From Candidatus Omnitrophota bacterium (GTDB taxonomy: Bacteria > Omnitrophota > Gorgyraeia > Pluralincolimonadales > Pluralincolimonadaceae), in contig JBAZFB010000015.1 of the NCBI GenBank assembly GCA_041653595.1, positions 1 to 37,306 on the forward strand: 37,306 nt of DNA. The letters are read 5' to 3'. This document shows, in pieces, positions 30,837-37,306 of this stretch. Each line of letters begins with the position of its first letter. Position 1 is the stretch's first letter. The notes under the pieces are model-generated. The model did not search any database. It had not been told where the DNA came from and saw only the letters and a list, made by a program, of their open reading frames with translations. Made by a program: the position numbers and the translations under genes.

Positions 30837-32147
30837 ATGGCAAGCGGTGAGAAGTTCGATTGCATCGTAGTCGGCGCCGGCCCGGCAGGGACTACGTGCG
30901 CGTATACGCTCGCGAAAGCGGGACTGAGCGTGGTGTTGCTCGAGCGCGGGGAGGCGCCCGGCTCAAAGAACGTGATGGGCGGGATATTATATTCGACGAT
31001 ACTCAATAAGGTCATACCGAATTTTTGGGAAGAGGCGCCGGTGGAAAGGCGCGTCGTGAAAAAAGTGTTCTCAGTCCTGTCCGCCGATTCTGAATTGCAG
31101 ATGGGGATGAGGTTCGAGGGTTTCAATAAGCCGCCGTTCAATAACACCTTTACGGTCCTGCGCGGAAAATTCGACGCGTGGTACGCAAAGAAAGCGGAAG
31201 AGGCCGGCGTAATGGTGCTCAACCAGGCGGTCGTGGATAAGATAATAACGGAAGGCCGGAAAGCGGTCGGCGTAAAGACGCGGCTCGAGGACGGCGACCT
31301 CTTCGCCGACACGATCGTGGTCGCGGAAGGGGTAGGTTCGCTCCTCTCCGAAAGGTTAGGATTGAGGGAGAGGCACATCCCCGAGCATATGGTCACCTGC
31401 TGCAAGGAGGTCATCGCCCTGCCGAAGGAAGCCATCGAGGAGAGGTTCAATCTCGAGGGCGAGGAAGGGGTCTCGCTCGAATATTTCGGCGGCTCGGTAA
31501 AAGGGATGGTTGGCTCGGCATTCATATACACCAACAAGGAGACGCTTTCGGTCGGCATCGGCGTCTCGACGAGGGACCTCAAATACAACAAGTTGACGCC
31601 GAACGACCTCATCGAGAATTTCAAAGAACACCCGTCGATAAGGCGCCTCGTAAAAGGCGGGAAACTCCTGGAATATGCGGCGCATTTGATACCCGAGTTC
31701 GGGTACGACCACCTCCCGAAACTCACGATGGACGGGCTCATCATCGCGGGCGACGCCGCGGGTTTCGTCAATATGAACCCGATGTTCCACGAGGGCTCCA
31801 ACCTGGCGATGGCCTCGGGGTTGTTCGCGGCCGAGACGATAATAGAGGCGAAACAGAAGAACGATTTCTCCGAGAACGGCCTCGCGGGATACCGCAGGCG
31901 GCTGGAAGACTCTTTTGTGTTCAAGGACCTGAAGCGCTATAAGGGCATTTCAAATTTCGCGGCGAAACATCCCGAATTTTTCAAGGAATATCCGGAGCTG
32001 CTGGTCGAGCTGGCCGAGGACTTCTTCACCGTGTCCGAGACGCCGAAAGGCAAGTCGAGGATGGCCGTGATAAAGAAGGGGCTGAAGAGGGTCAACCTCC
32101 TCAAGCTGGCTATCGGGATGAATCGCGCGCGCAAAGTGATGTTCTGA
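30837..32147 (+). CDS. FixC-like FAD-dependent oxidoreductase
   Basis: This 436-residue flavoprotein has the FAD-binding VVGAGPAGTTCAYTLAKAG (residues 11-29), the substrate-side SKNVMGGILY and the second FAD motif GLIIAGDAAGFVN (Asp306). These match FixC/ETF-quinone oxidoreductases of the geranylgeranyl-reductase superfamily. No fixA, fixB or fixX gene is nearby, and the usual C-terminal or adjacent ferredoxin is missing. It may therefore work with partners elsewhere or reduce an isoprenoid or lipid. A strong AAGGAGAGG site precedes the ATG. It is probably co-transcribed with the patatin gene, 27 bases upstream. Confidence 0.88.
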   Translation: MASGEKFDCIVVGAGPAGTTCAYTLAKAGLSVVLLERGEAPGSKNVMGGILYSTILNKVIPNFWEEAPVERRVVKKVFSVLSADSELQMGMRFEGFNKPPFNNTFTVLRGKFDAWYAKKAEEAGVMVLNQAVVDKIITEGRKAVGVKTRLEDGDLFADTIVVAEGVGSLLSERLGLRERHIPEHMVTCCKEVIALPKEAIEERFNLEGEEGVSLEYFGGSVKGMVGSAFIYTNKETLSVGIGVSTRDLKYNKLTPNDLIENFKEHPSIRRLVKGGKLLEYAAHLIPEFGYDHLPKLTMDGLIIAGDAAGFVNMNPMFHEGSNLAMASGLFAAETIIEAKQKNDFSENGLAGYRRRLEDSFVFKDLKRYKGISNFAAKHPEFFKEYPELLVELAEDFFTVSETPKGKSRMAVIKKGLKRVNLLKLAIGMNRARKVMF

Positions 32148-32159
32148 CAGGATATTTCG

Positions 32160-33956
32160 ATGCGTGAAGACACGATTCCTTTTATGTTTTTCTCGAGGGC
32201 GAACAAGTATGGGGATAAGTGCGCCCTCAGGTCTAAAGAGAACGGGAGATACCGGGATATAAGCTGGGCAGAGGCGGAGGGCAAAGTAAAAGACCTCGCC
32301 ATCGGCTTTATATCCCTCGGGCTTAAGCCCGGCGAGAAGGTCGGCCTGCTTTCCGAGAACCGGCCGGAATGGGCCTATTCCGATCTCGCCGTCCTTTCCC
32401 TCGGCTGCGCCGATGTCCCGCTCTATCCCACCGATGTCCCGCGCCAGATGGAGTATATTCTCCGGGATTCCGGCTGCGCGATGGTAATAGTCTCGACCCA
32501 GGAGCAGCTGGATAAGATAACCTCTATAAAGCAGCGGCTCCCGGAGCTCAGGGAAATAATAATGATCGATCCGCCGGAAAAGGCGGGCGACGCCGCTGTC
32601 ATCCCGTTCGAGTCGGTCCTTAAGGCCGGGGCGTCGAAGGCGCAGGAGCTGAGGGGCGAATTCGAATCCCGGCTTAACGCCGCGGAGAAAGACGGTCTCG
32701 CCTCGATAATCTACACGTCAGGCACGACCGGCGCGGCGAAAGGCGTCTGCCTGACGCACGAAAATTTCCTTTCAAACTGCAGGTCTTCCGTAGACCTCCT
32801 GCCTCTCGGCGAAGATGACACATGCCTCTCGTTCCTGCCGCTCTCCCACGTATTCGAGAGGATGGCCAGCTACTATTTCACGATGTTTGTCGGCGGAACG
32901 ATAGCGTATGCCGGCAGCAATGAATCCGTAGCCCAGGACCTTAAAGATGTAAGGCCGACTTACGCCTGTTCCGTCCCGCGGTTCTACGAAAAGATGTACG
33001 CGAACATAATGGATTCCGTCTCGCGCAGCCCGGAGCCGGCGAAAACGATATTCGAGAGGTCGGCCGCGGCGGCCAAGAGATATGCCGAAGCCAAATTGAA
33101 CAAATTAGGCCCCGGCCCGGTCCTCTGGCTTGAATACCAATTGGCGAAGGCGCTCGTCTTCTCTAAAATAAGGGACGCCGTCGGGGGAAGGATCAAGTTC
33201 TTCATATCGGGAGGCGCGCCGCTCTCGAAAGAGCTCGGCGAATTCTTCTATTCGTTCGGGATATTCATATTCGAGGGATACGGCCTGACCGAGACCTCGC
33301 CGGTCGTCACTGTAAATACTTTCAAGGCGTTCAAGTTCGGTTCGGTCGGCAAGCCCATCCATAACACCGAGGTCAGGATAGCTCCGGACGGCGAGATACT
33401 TATCACCGGCCCCGGGGTGATGAAGGCCTATTATAAAAAGGAAGCCGAGACCAAAGAGGCGTTCGACGCCGACGGGCAGTTCCGCACCGGAGATATCGGG
33501 TATCTCGACGAGGAAGGCTTCCTCTATATAACCGACCGGAAGAAGGATATCATAATAACCGCCGGCGGGAAGAATATCGCGCCGCAGAACATAGAGAACA
33601 CGATCAAGTCCGATTCCTATATACACGAAGTCATCCTGCACGGCGACAGGAGGCCGTACATTACGGCCCTCATAGTCCCGAATTTCGACGCGCTCAAGGG
33701 CCTCGCCATGAGGCAGGGCATACCTTACATAAAGGCAGAGGAGCTGGCCAGGCATCCCCGCGTGCGGGATTTCATAGCCGATAGGATAGAGCAGAAACAG
33801 AAAGACTTCGCCAATTACGAGAAGATAAAGAAGTTCACCCTGCTGGAAAATAAATTGACTATCGAGGGAGGCGAGATAACGCCGACCCTGAAGGTAAAGC
33901 GGAAGGCCGTCGCGGAAAAATACAAGGATATCTTCGACGGGATGTACAGGTCCTAG
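32160..33956 (+). CDS. Long-chain acyl-CoA synthetase (COG1022 type)
   Basis: This 598-residue AMP-forming enzyme has YTSGTTGAAKGVCL (about 185-198), FLPLSHVFERM near residue 225, GYGLTETSPV near residue 374 and TGDIGYLDEEGFLYITDR near residue 442. The GGKNIAPQNIE block near residue 465 follows. These are marks of the FAA1/FadD15 branch that makes acyl-CoA from long-chain fatty acids. It follows the FixC-like gene by 12 bases and precedes a lipase-like gene by 9, so free fatty acid release and re-activation may be linked here. It is clearly distinct in sequence from the ligase at 12,925. Confidence 0.94.
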   Translation: MREDTIPFMFFSRANKYGDKCALRSKENGRYRDISWAEAEGKVKDLAIGFISLGLKPGEKVGLLSENRPEWAYSDLAVLSLGCADVPLYPTDVPRQMEYILRDSGCAMVIVSTQEQLDKITSIKQRLPELREIIMIDPPEKAGDAAVIPFESVLKAGASKAQELRGEFESRLNAAEKDGLASIIYTSGTTGAAKGVCLTHENFLSNCRSSVDLLPLGEDDTCLSFLPLSHVFERMASYYFTMFVGGTIAYAGSNESVAQDLKDVRPTYACSVPRFYEKMYANIMDSVSRSPEPAKTIFERSAAAAKRYAEAKLNKLGPGPVLWLEYQLAKALVFSKIRDAVGGRIKFFISGGAPLSKELGEFFYSFGIFIFEGYGLTETSPVVTVNTFKAFKFGSVGKPIHNTEVRIAPDGEILITGPGVMKAYYKKEAETKEAFDADGQFRTGDIGYLDEEGFLYITDRKKDIIITAGGKNIAPQNIENTIKSDSYIHEVILHGDRRPYITALIVPNFDALKGLAMRQGIPYIKAEELARHPRVRDFIADRIEQKQKDFANYEKIKKFTLLENKLTIEGGEITPTLKVKRKAVAEKYKDIFDGMYRS

Positions 33957-33965
33957 GACGGCATA

Positions 33966-34793
33966 ATGAAGACCGAAGGTTCGTTCAAGAATAAAGACGC
34001 CCAGAACATATTTTACAGGGCTTTCATCCCGGAAAAACCGAAGGCAGCGGTAGTCCTCGTCCACGGGCTCGGCGAGCATTCGGCGAAATACAATTATTTC
34101 GCCGAGGACGCCTGCAAAAAGGGGATGGCCTTCTTCGCCTATGACCAGCGCGGCAACGGCCGCTCCGGCGGCTTCAGGTGCCACGTCGACAGGTTCGATG
34201 ATCTCGTGGAAGACCTGCGCCAGTTCGTCGGGATAGCCAAGATCGAATCACTGTGCGATGACGCCTTTATCGTGGGACTCAGCATGGGCGGGTTGACCTC
34301 GCTGCTCTTTTCGATGAAATACGGCGGGATGATAAAAGGCGCGGTTGCCTGCGCGCCCGCCCTGCGTTTCGTAAGCCCGCCCACCGGCATAGAGGCTGGC
34401 ATGGCCGGATTGTTGTCTTTTTTCCTCCCGAGGCTCACGACGCCGAACAGGGTGCCTTTCGAATACCTTTCGCATGATAAAGAACTGATAGAGAAGACGA
34501 AAGGCGACAAGCAATCGCACAGGGTCATCTCTTTCAGGTTATTTACCGAGGCGACAAAGGCGGCGGCGTATGCCCTCGAGAACGCGGCGTCGATAAAGGT
34601 CCCGCTCCTGTTGCTGCAAGGCACCGGGGATAAGGTGGTCGACCCGTCCGGGACAAAGGAATTTTTCCGGAAGATGACTTTAGCGGACAAAGAGATAAAA
34701 TTATACGACGGCCTCTACCATGAGCTGTTGCGCGAGACGGAGAGGCAGGAGATAATGGACTACATCCTCGGCTGGATAGCGAAAAGGGCGTGA
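33966..34793 (+). CDS. Alpha/beta hydrolase, monoacylglycerol lipase-like (serine aminopeptidase S33 family)
   Basis: This 275-residue cytoplasmic enzyme has VLVHGLGEHSAKY (oxyanion HG, about 31-43), YDQRGNGRSGG near residue 60 and nucleophile Ser106 in GLSMGG. The acid is in QGTGDKVVDP near residue 218, and His is in LYHELLRE near residue 250. The HGLGEHSxxY and DxRGxGxS motifs are typical of monoacylglycerol lipases and lysophospholipases. Together with the upstream acyl-CoA synthetase it suggests lipid turnover. The next gene starts at the overlapping GTG. Confidence 0.92.
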   Translation: MKTEGSFKNKDAQNIFYRAFIPEKPKAAVVLVHGLGEHSAKYNYFAEDACKKGMAFFAYDQRGNGRSGGFRCHVDRFDDLVEDLRQFVGIAKIESLCDDAFIVGLSMGGLTSLLFSMKYGGMIKGAVACAPALRFVSPPTGIEAGMAGLLSFFLPRLTTPNRVPFEYLSHDKELIEKTKGDKQSHRVISFRLFTEATKAAAYALENAASIKVPLLLLQGTGDKVVDPSGTKEFFRKMTLADKEIKLYDGLYHELLRETERQEIMDYILGWIAKRA

Positions 34794-35587
34794 ATATGAG
34801 CCTTCGCGGCCCGTGCGCGTTTTTCCTTTCTTTTTTGCTGGCGTCATCGTCTGTTTGCGCCGCGGAGGATACGGATTATGCCCGCGAACGGCAGATGATG
34901 GTCGATTCCCAGATCGCCGCGCGCGGGATAAAAGACAAGAGGATCCTTGACGCGGTCGGGAAGATAGAGCGGCACAAATTCGTACCCGAAGGCATGAGGC
35001 AATATGCCTACGAGGATATATCCCTCCCGATAGGCGAAGATGAAGCCGTCCCCCCGGCGTATTTCGTCTCGCTGGTCGCCCAACTCGCCGGCCTTAAGGG
35101 GAAAGAGAAGGTCCTGGAATTGGGCATAGAGTCCGGTTACCAGGCGGCCGTCCTCGCGGAACTCTCCGCGGATGTCTATTGCGTCGAGCCGTCGCAGAAG
35201 ATCGCGTTGGAAGCAGGGGAGAAGCTCAAGGCGCTGGGCTACAAAAATATAAAAGTGAAAACAGGCAGGGTTGACGCGGGATGGCTGGAATTCGCCCCTT
35301 ATGATGTCATCGTGATAACCAGCCCGATAGATTTCGCCCCCCAGCAGGCGATCGACCAGCTCATGCCGAACGGCAGGATGGTGATGCCTCTCCGCGAATA
35401 CTGGGGCAAGAAGATGGTCGTGCTTACGAAGACGCCTAAGGGCAAAGGCTTCGAGATGACAGGTACCCTGGTAACGCCGCTCACCGGCGAGGCGCCTTCG
35501 GCGGCCGCTAAAGAAACCCCGCCGAAACAAATAGACGACGCGAAATGGGAGACCGTAAAAGGCAGTAAGTGGATGAAGAAAAAATGA
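34790..35587 (+). CDS. Exported PCMT-like (protein L-isoaspartate O-methyltransferase family) protein, degenerate SAM loop
   Basis: The frame can start at GTG 34,790 (GTGA overlap with the previous stop) or ATG 34,796. Either gives a signal peptide ending near residue 25 (SSSVCAA). The 265-residue protein matches PCMT: ILDAVGKIERHKFVPEGMR (52-70), YAYEDISLPIG (72-82), VLELGIESGYQAAVL (108-122) and YDVIVITSP (171-179). The SAM motif I is normally GTGSGY; here it is GIESGY, losing a glycine. The usual QTISQPY is EAVPPAY. A lysine-rich tail (about 225-265) is extra. A methyltransferase outside the cytoplasm would lack SAM, so it may have lost catalysis and bind proteins instead, or may remain anchored inside. 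Confidence 0.8.
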   Translation: MNMSLRGPCAFFLSFLLASSSVCAAEDTDYARERQMMVDSQIAARGIKDKRILDAVGKIERHKFVPEGMRQYAYEDISLPIGEDEAVPPAYFVSLVAQLAGLKGKEKVLELGIESGYQAAVLAELSADVYCVEPSQKIALEAGEKLKALGYKNIKVKTGRVDAGWLEFAPYDVIVITSPIDFAPQQAIDQLMPNGRMVMPLREYWGKKMVVLTKTPKGKGFEMTGTLVTPLTGEAPSAAAKETPPKQIDDAKWETVKGSKWMKKK

Positions 35588-37306
35588 AATGGCCGCTCGC
35601 GTTTTATATCATGATATTTTTCGCGGGGACACCGGTTTTTTCTGTCTCCGCATACGGCGAAGAGGCGGACCCCGCCAAGTTTTACGATTACGCCAAGGGC
35701 GCGCCTCTTTGTAAGCTCGAGCCGAGGGAGAAGACGGGCCAATACGAACATTATTCTTTCAGCTATCCTTCCGCCCTGCAGACCGATTATCCCAATAATA
35801 TGGTATACCTGGATTTTTATGAGCCGAAAGGCGAAGTCCTTGGCGAAGCCAAGGGACAGGAAAAATATCCCGCGGTAATATTCCTCAGCCATATAGCGGG
35901 AGGAGTGCCGCAGATCGAGGGGGAATTCTGCCGCGACCTCGCCTCCAACGGCATAGCGGTCCTGTTCATCCAGACCGCTTACCAGAAGGATTATAAGTTC
36001 AGCCGCAAATGGCTCGAGGAGAATATCAGGCAATGCGGCTCGGACGCGATAGTCCAGTTATTCCGGCAGATAGTCATCGAGGCGCGCCGCGGGATAGACT
36101 GGCTCGAGGCGCAGCCGAAGGTCGAGAAGGAAAAGATCGGCATAATGGGGTTGAGCCTCGGCGGGATAATGGTGCCCATAGTCACCGCGGTGGACCGGAG
36201 GCCGTGCTCGATGGCGATAGTCCTCGGCGGCGGCGATATGGGCAAGATAATGTGGAACAGCTTCGCGACAAAGACATTCAAGAAATGCCTGGAAGAGGAA
36301 GGGATAACTTCCGAGGGAGAGCTCGAGAAGAGGTTATGGATAATAGACCCGCTGACTTTCGCGGACGGGTGCAAGGGCAAGCCCATCCTGATGGTAAACG
36401 CGTATTTCGATACCGCGATCCCGCGCGCGAGCACCGACCAACTATGGGAGGCGCTGGGAAAGCCGCAGATAGTCTGGATACCGTCGGGCCATTTCACCTC
36501 GCTATTCACGATGGGCTACGCCAAATTGAAGACGTTCCAGTTCTTTTACGCGGAACTGGTCGACAGGGAAAAGGCCAAAAGGATCGAACCTTCGTATTAT
36601 CCAGAGTATCCCGTATCGAATTTTTCGGTAGACGCGGGGAATATCATAGGCAATGAGACGAGCTACAAGGTCAAGGTCGGCACGAACAACAGGTACCGGG
36701 ATATCCGCGCCGGCGTCATACGGCAGAACCTTTTCGGCTCGGGATATTTCGGCGGCGGCGAAGTGCTCTGGCGCGCGTCGAAAGACGACCGTCACGACAT
36801 GCGGGACCTCGGCGGCAGCCTTATATTCGGGAGCCGGCTGACAAAGTATACCCACGGGTTCCTCGAATACACATACGAGCACGTGAATGTCGATAAAATA
36901 GCGGATTGGGCTCCCCAGGAATTCAAGAATAACGCGGGCAGGACCGGCGTGTCCACGCTATCCTTCCACTGGGAGAGGAACACCTTCAACGATAACCTTT
37001 ACCCGACGGACGGCTCGTATTATCACGCCGGTTTCGGCGTCGCGGCGAAGGGCCTCGGCGGAGATTATAATTTCATGAAGGCCGTGGGCGAAGGGAGATG
37101 GTATTTCACCCTGCCTTTCCCGAAGATAACCGTCGCCTTCAGGGGGATGGGCGGGTGGATGGACAGGTACGGCGAAACGAAGGACGTCCCTTTCTTTGAA
37201 AAATTCATGTTGGGAGGGATAGATACGGTGCGCGGGTATAAAGTAAATTCCATAGGCCCTAAGGACGCTGACAACAGGCCCCTGTGGGGGACGGTGATGC
37301 TGCTGG
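35584..37306 (+). CDS. Alpha/beta hydrolase fused to an Omp85-type outer-membrane barrel (C-terminus cut by window end)
   Basis: The start overlaps the previous stop (ATGA). The frame stays open to the window end, giving 574 complete codons. A signal peptide (residues 1 to about 22, ending SVSA) is followed by a hydrolase domain: Ser191 in MGLSLGG, Asp276 in NAYFDTA, His303 in SGHF. From about residue 375 the sequence becomes a bacterial surface antigen/Omp85 barrel: IRQNLFGSGYFGGGE, then alternating aromatic strands, the block FHWERNTFNDNLYPTDGSYY, and LGGIDTVRGYKVNSIGP with the Omp85 L6 motif RGY (Arg550). The linker of about 65 residues is too short for a clear POTRA domain. The build resembles type Vd secretion (PlpD: patatin-POTRA-barrel) but with a different lipase fold. 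The barrel would place or anchor the enzyme at the outer membrane. Confidence 0.82.
   Translation, partial: MKWPLAFYIMIFFAGTPVFSVSAYGEEADPAKFYDYAKGAPLCKLEPREKTGQYEHYSFSYPSALQTDYPNNMVYLDFYEPKGEVLGEAKGQEKYPAVIFLSHIAGGVPQIEGEFCRDLASNGIAVLFIQTAYQKDYKFSRKWLEENIRQCGSDAIVQLFRQIVIEARRGIDWLEAQPKVEKEKIGIMGLSLGGIMVPIVTAVDRRPCSMAIVLGGGDMGKIMWNSFATKTFKKCLEEEGITSEGELEKRLWIIDPLTFADGCKGKPILMVNAYFDTAIPRASTDQLWEALGKPQIVWIPSGHFTSLFTMGYAKLKTFQFFYAELVDREKAKRIEPSYYPEYPVSNFSVDAGNIIGNETSYKVKVGTNNRYRDIRAGVIRQNLFGSGYFGGGEVLWRASKDDRHDMRDLGGSLIFGSRLTKYTHGFLEYTYEHVNVDKIADWAPQEFKNNAGRTGVSTLSFHWERNTFNDNLYPTDGSYYHAGFGVAAKGLGGDYNFMKAVGEGRWYFTLPFPKITVAFRGMGGWMDRYGETKDVPFFEKFMLGGIDTVRGYKVNSIGPKDADNRPLWGTVMLL

Noticed and set aside
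30563..31924. A 453-codon open frame on the minus strand opposite the FixC-like gene
   Set aside because: The plus strand encodes a clear FAD protein with intact motifs. The antisense product is Ser/Pro-rich with no recognisable domain and follows from codon bias of the real gene.
33105..34184. A 359-codon minus-strand frame across the acyl-CoA synthetase/hydrolase junction
   Set aside because: It spans two real genes antisense and resembles the other codon-bias shadows in composition.
1..37306. CRISPR arrays, transposons, tRNA genes, phage or defence genes
   Set aside because: No regularly spaced repeats, transposase motifs, terminal repeats or tRNA-like cloverleaf sequences were noticed. 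A tRNA or covariance scan could not be run.

Overview
The window looks like a chromosome segment of an anaerobic, double-membraned (diderm) bacterium. The protein style, the stand-alone 11-subunit Complex I, the Minf_1886-type protein and the Omp85-type barrel would fit Candidatus Omnitrophota or a related PVC-side lineage. That placement is inference from gene content and was not tested by any search. No rRNA, tRNA, CRISPR array, insertion sequence or prophage was seen. Coding density is very high and most neighbours overlap by 1-30 bases or sit within 30 bases of each other.

Region 1 (1-10,300, minus strand) is a complete respiratory Complex I operon, nuoABCDHIJKLMN, read leftward from a near-consensus promoter at about 10,240-10,268. 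It lacks the NADH-dehydrogenase module nuoEFG. It is followed by a truncated exported coiled-coil protein at the window edge. Region 2 (10,300-11,640, plus strand) holds a cold-shock protein gene with an unusual self-complementary leader, a frameshifted Nudix hydrolase and a Minf_1886-family protein.

Region 3 (11,640-25,552, plus strand) is the most unusual part. A MarR-type regulator heads an apparently unbroken run of 13 genes. The first half is lipid-like: alpha/beta hydrolase, acyl-CoA ligase, an Lgt-like membrane enzyme lacking key Lgt residues, an ICMT/PEMT-like membrane methyltransferase between two small membrane proteins, and a COG1964 radical-SAM protein of the tetraether-lipid-synthase kind. 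The second half is sulfur/selenium-like and low-potential redox: DUF318 permease, an enlarged DUF3343 Se/S-carrier-like protein, an NNRD/ribokinase-like enzyme, a YeeE/YedE-type transporter, and a 1,438-residue ATP-driven activase/double-cubane-type reductase protein. Nothing known to me unites these genes, so this is the best candidate for an undescribed system.

Region 4 (25,525-28,760) has mazG (minus), divergent from a TPR/gluzincin protein and era, followed by a roughly 280-base structured RNA locus with its own promoter and terminator. The RNA contains sequence blocks resembling the cyclic-di-GMP-I (GEMM-I) aptamer. Region 5 (28,761-37,306, plus strand) is an envelope/lipid run: a cyclic-nucleotide-binding/MinD-like/patatin fusion, a FixC-like flavoprotein, a second acyl-CoA synthetase, a monoacylglycerol-lipase-like hydrolase, an exported and degenerate PCMT-like protein, and a protein that joins an alpha/beta hydrolase directly to an Omp85-type outer-membrane barrel (cut by the window end).

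Three genes (Nudix, TPR-gluzincin, patatin fusion) have a -10 element only 7-9 bases before the ATG and no Shine-Dalgarno sequence, which suggests leaderless transcripts are in normal use here.
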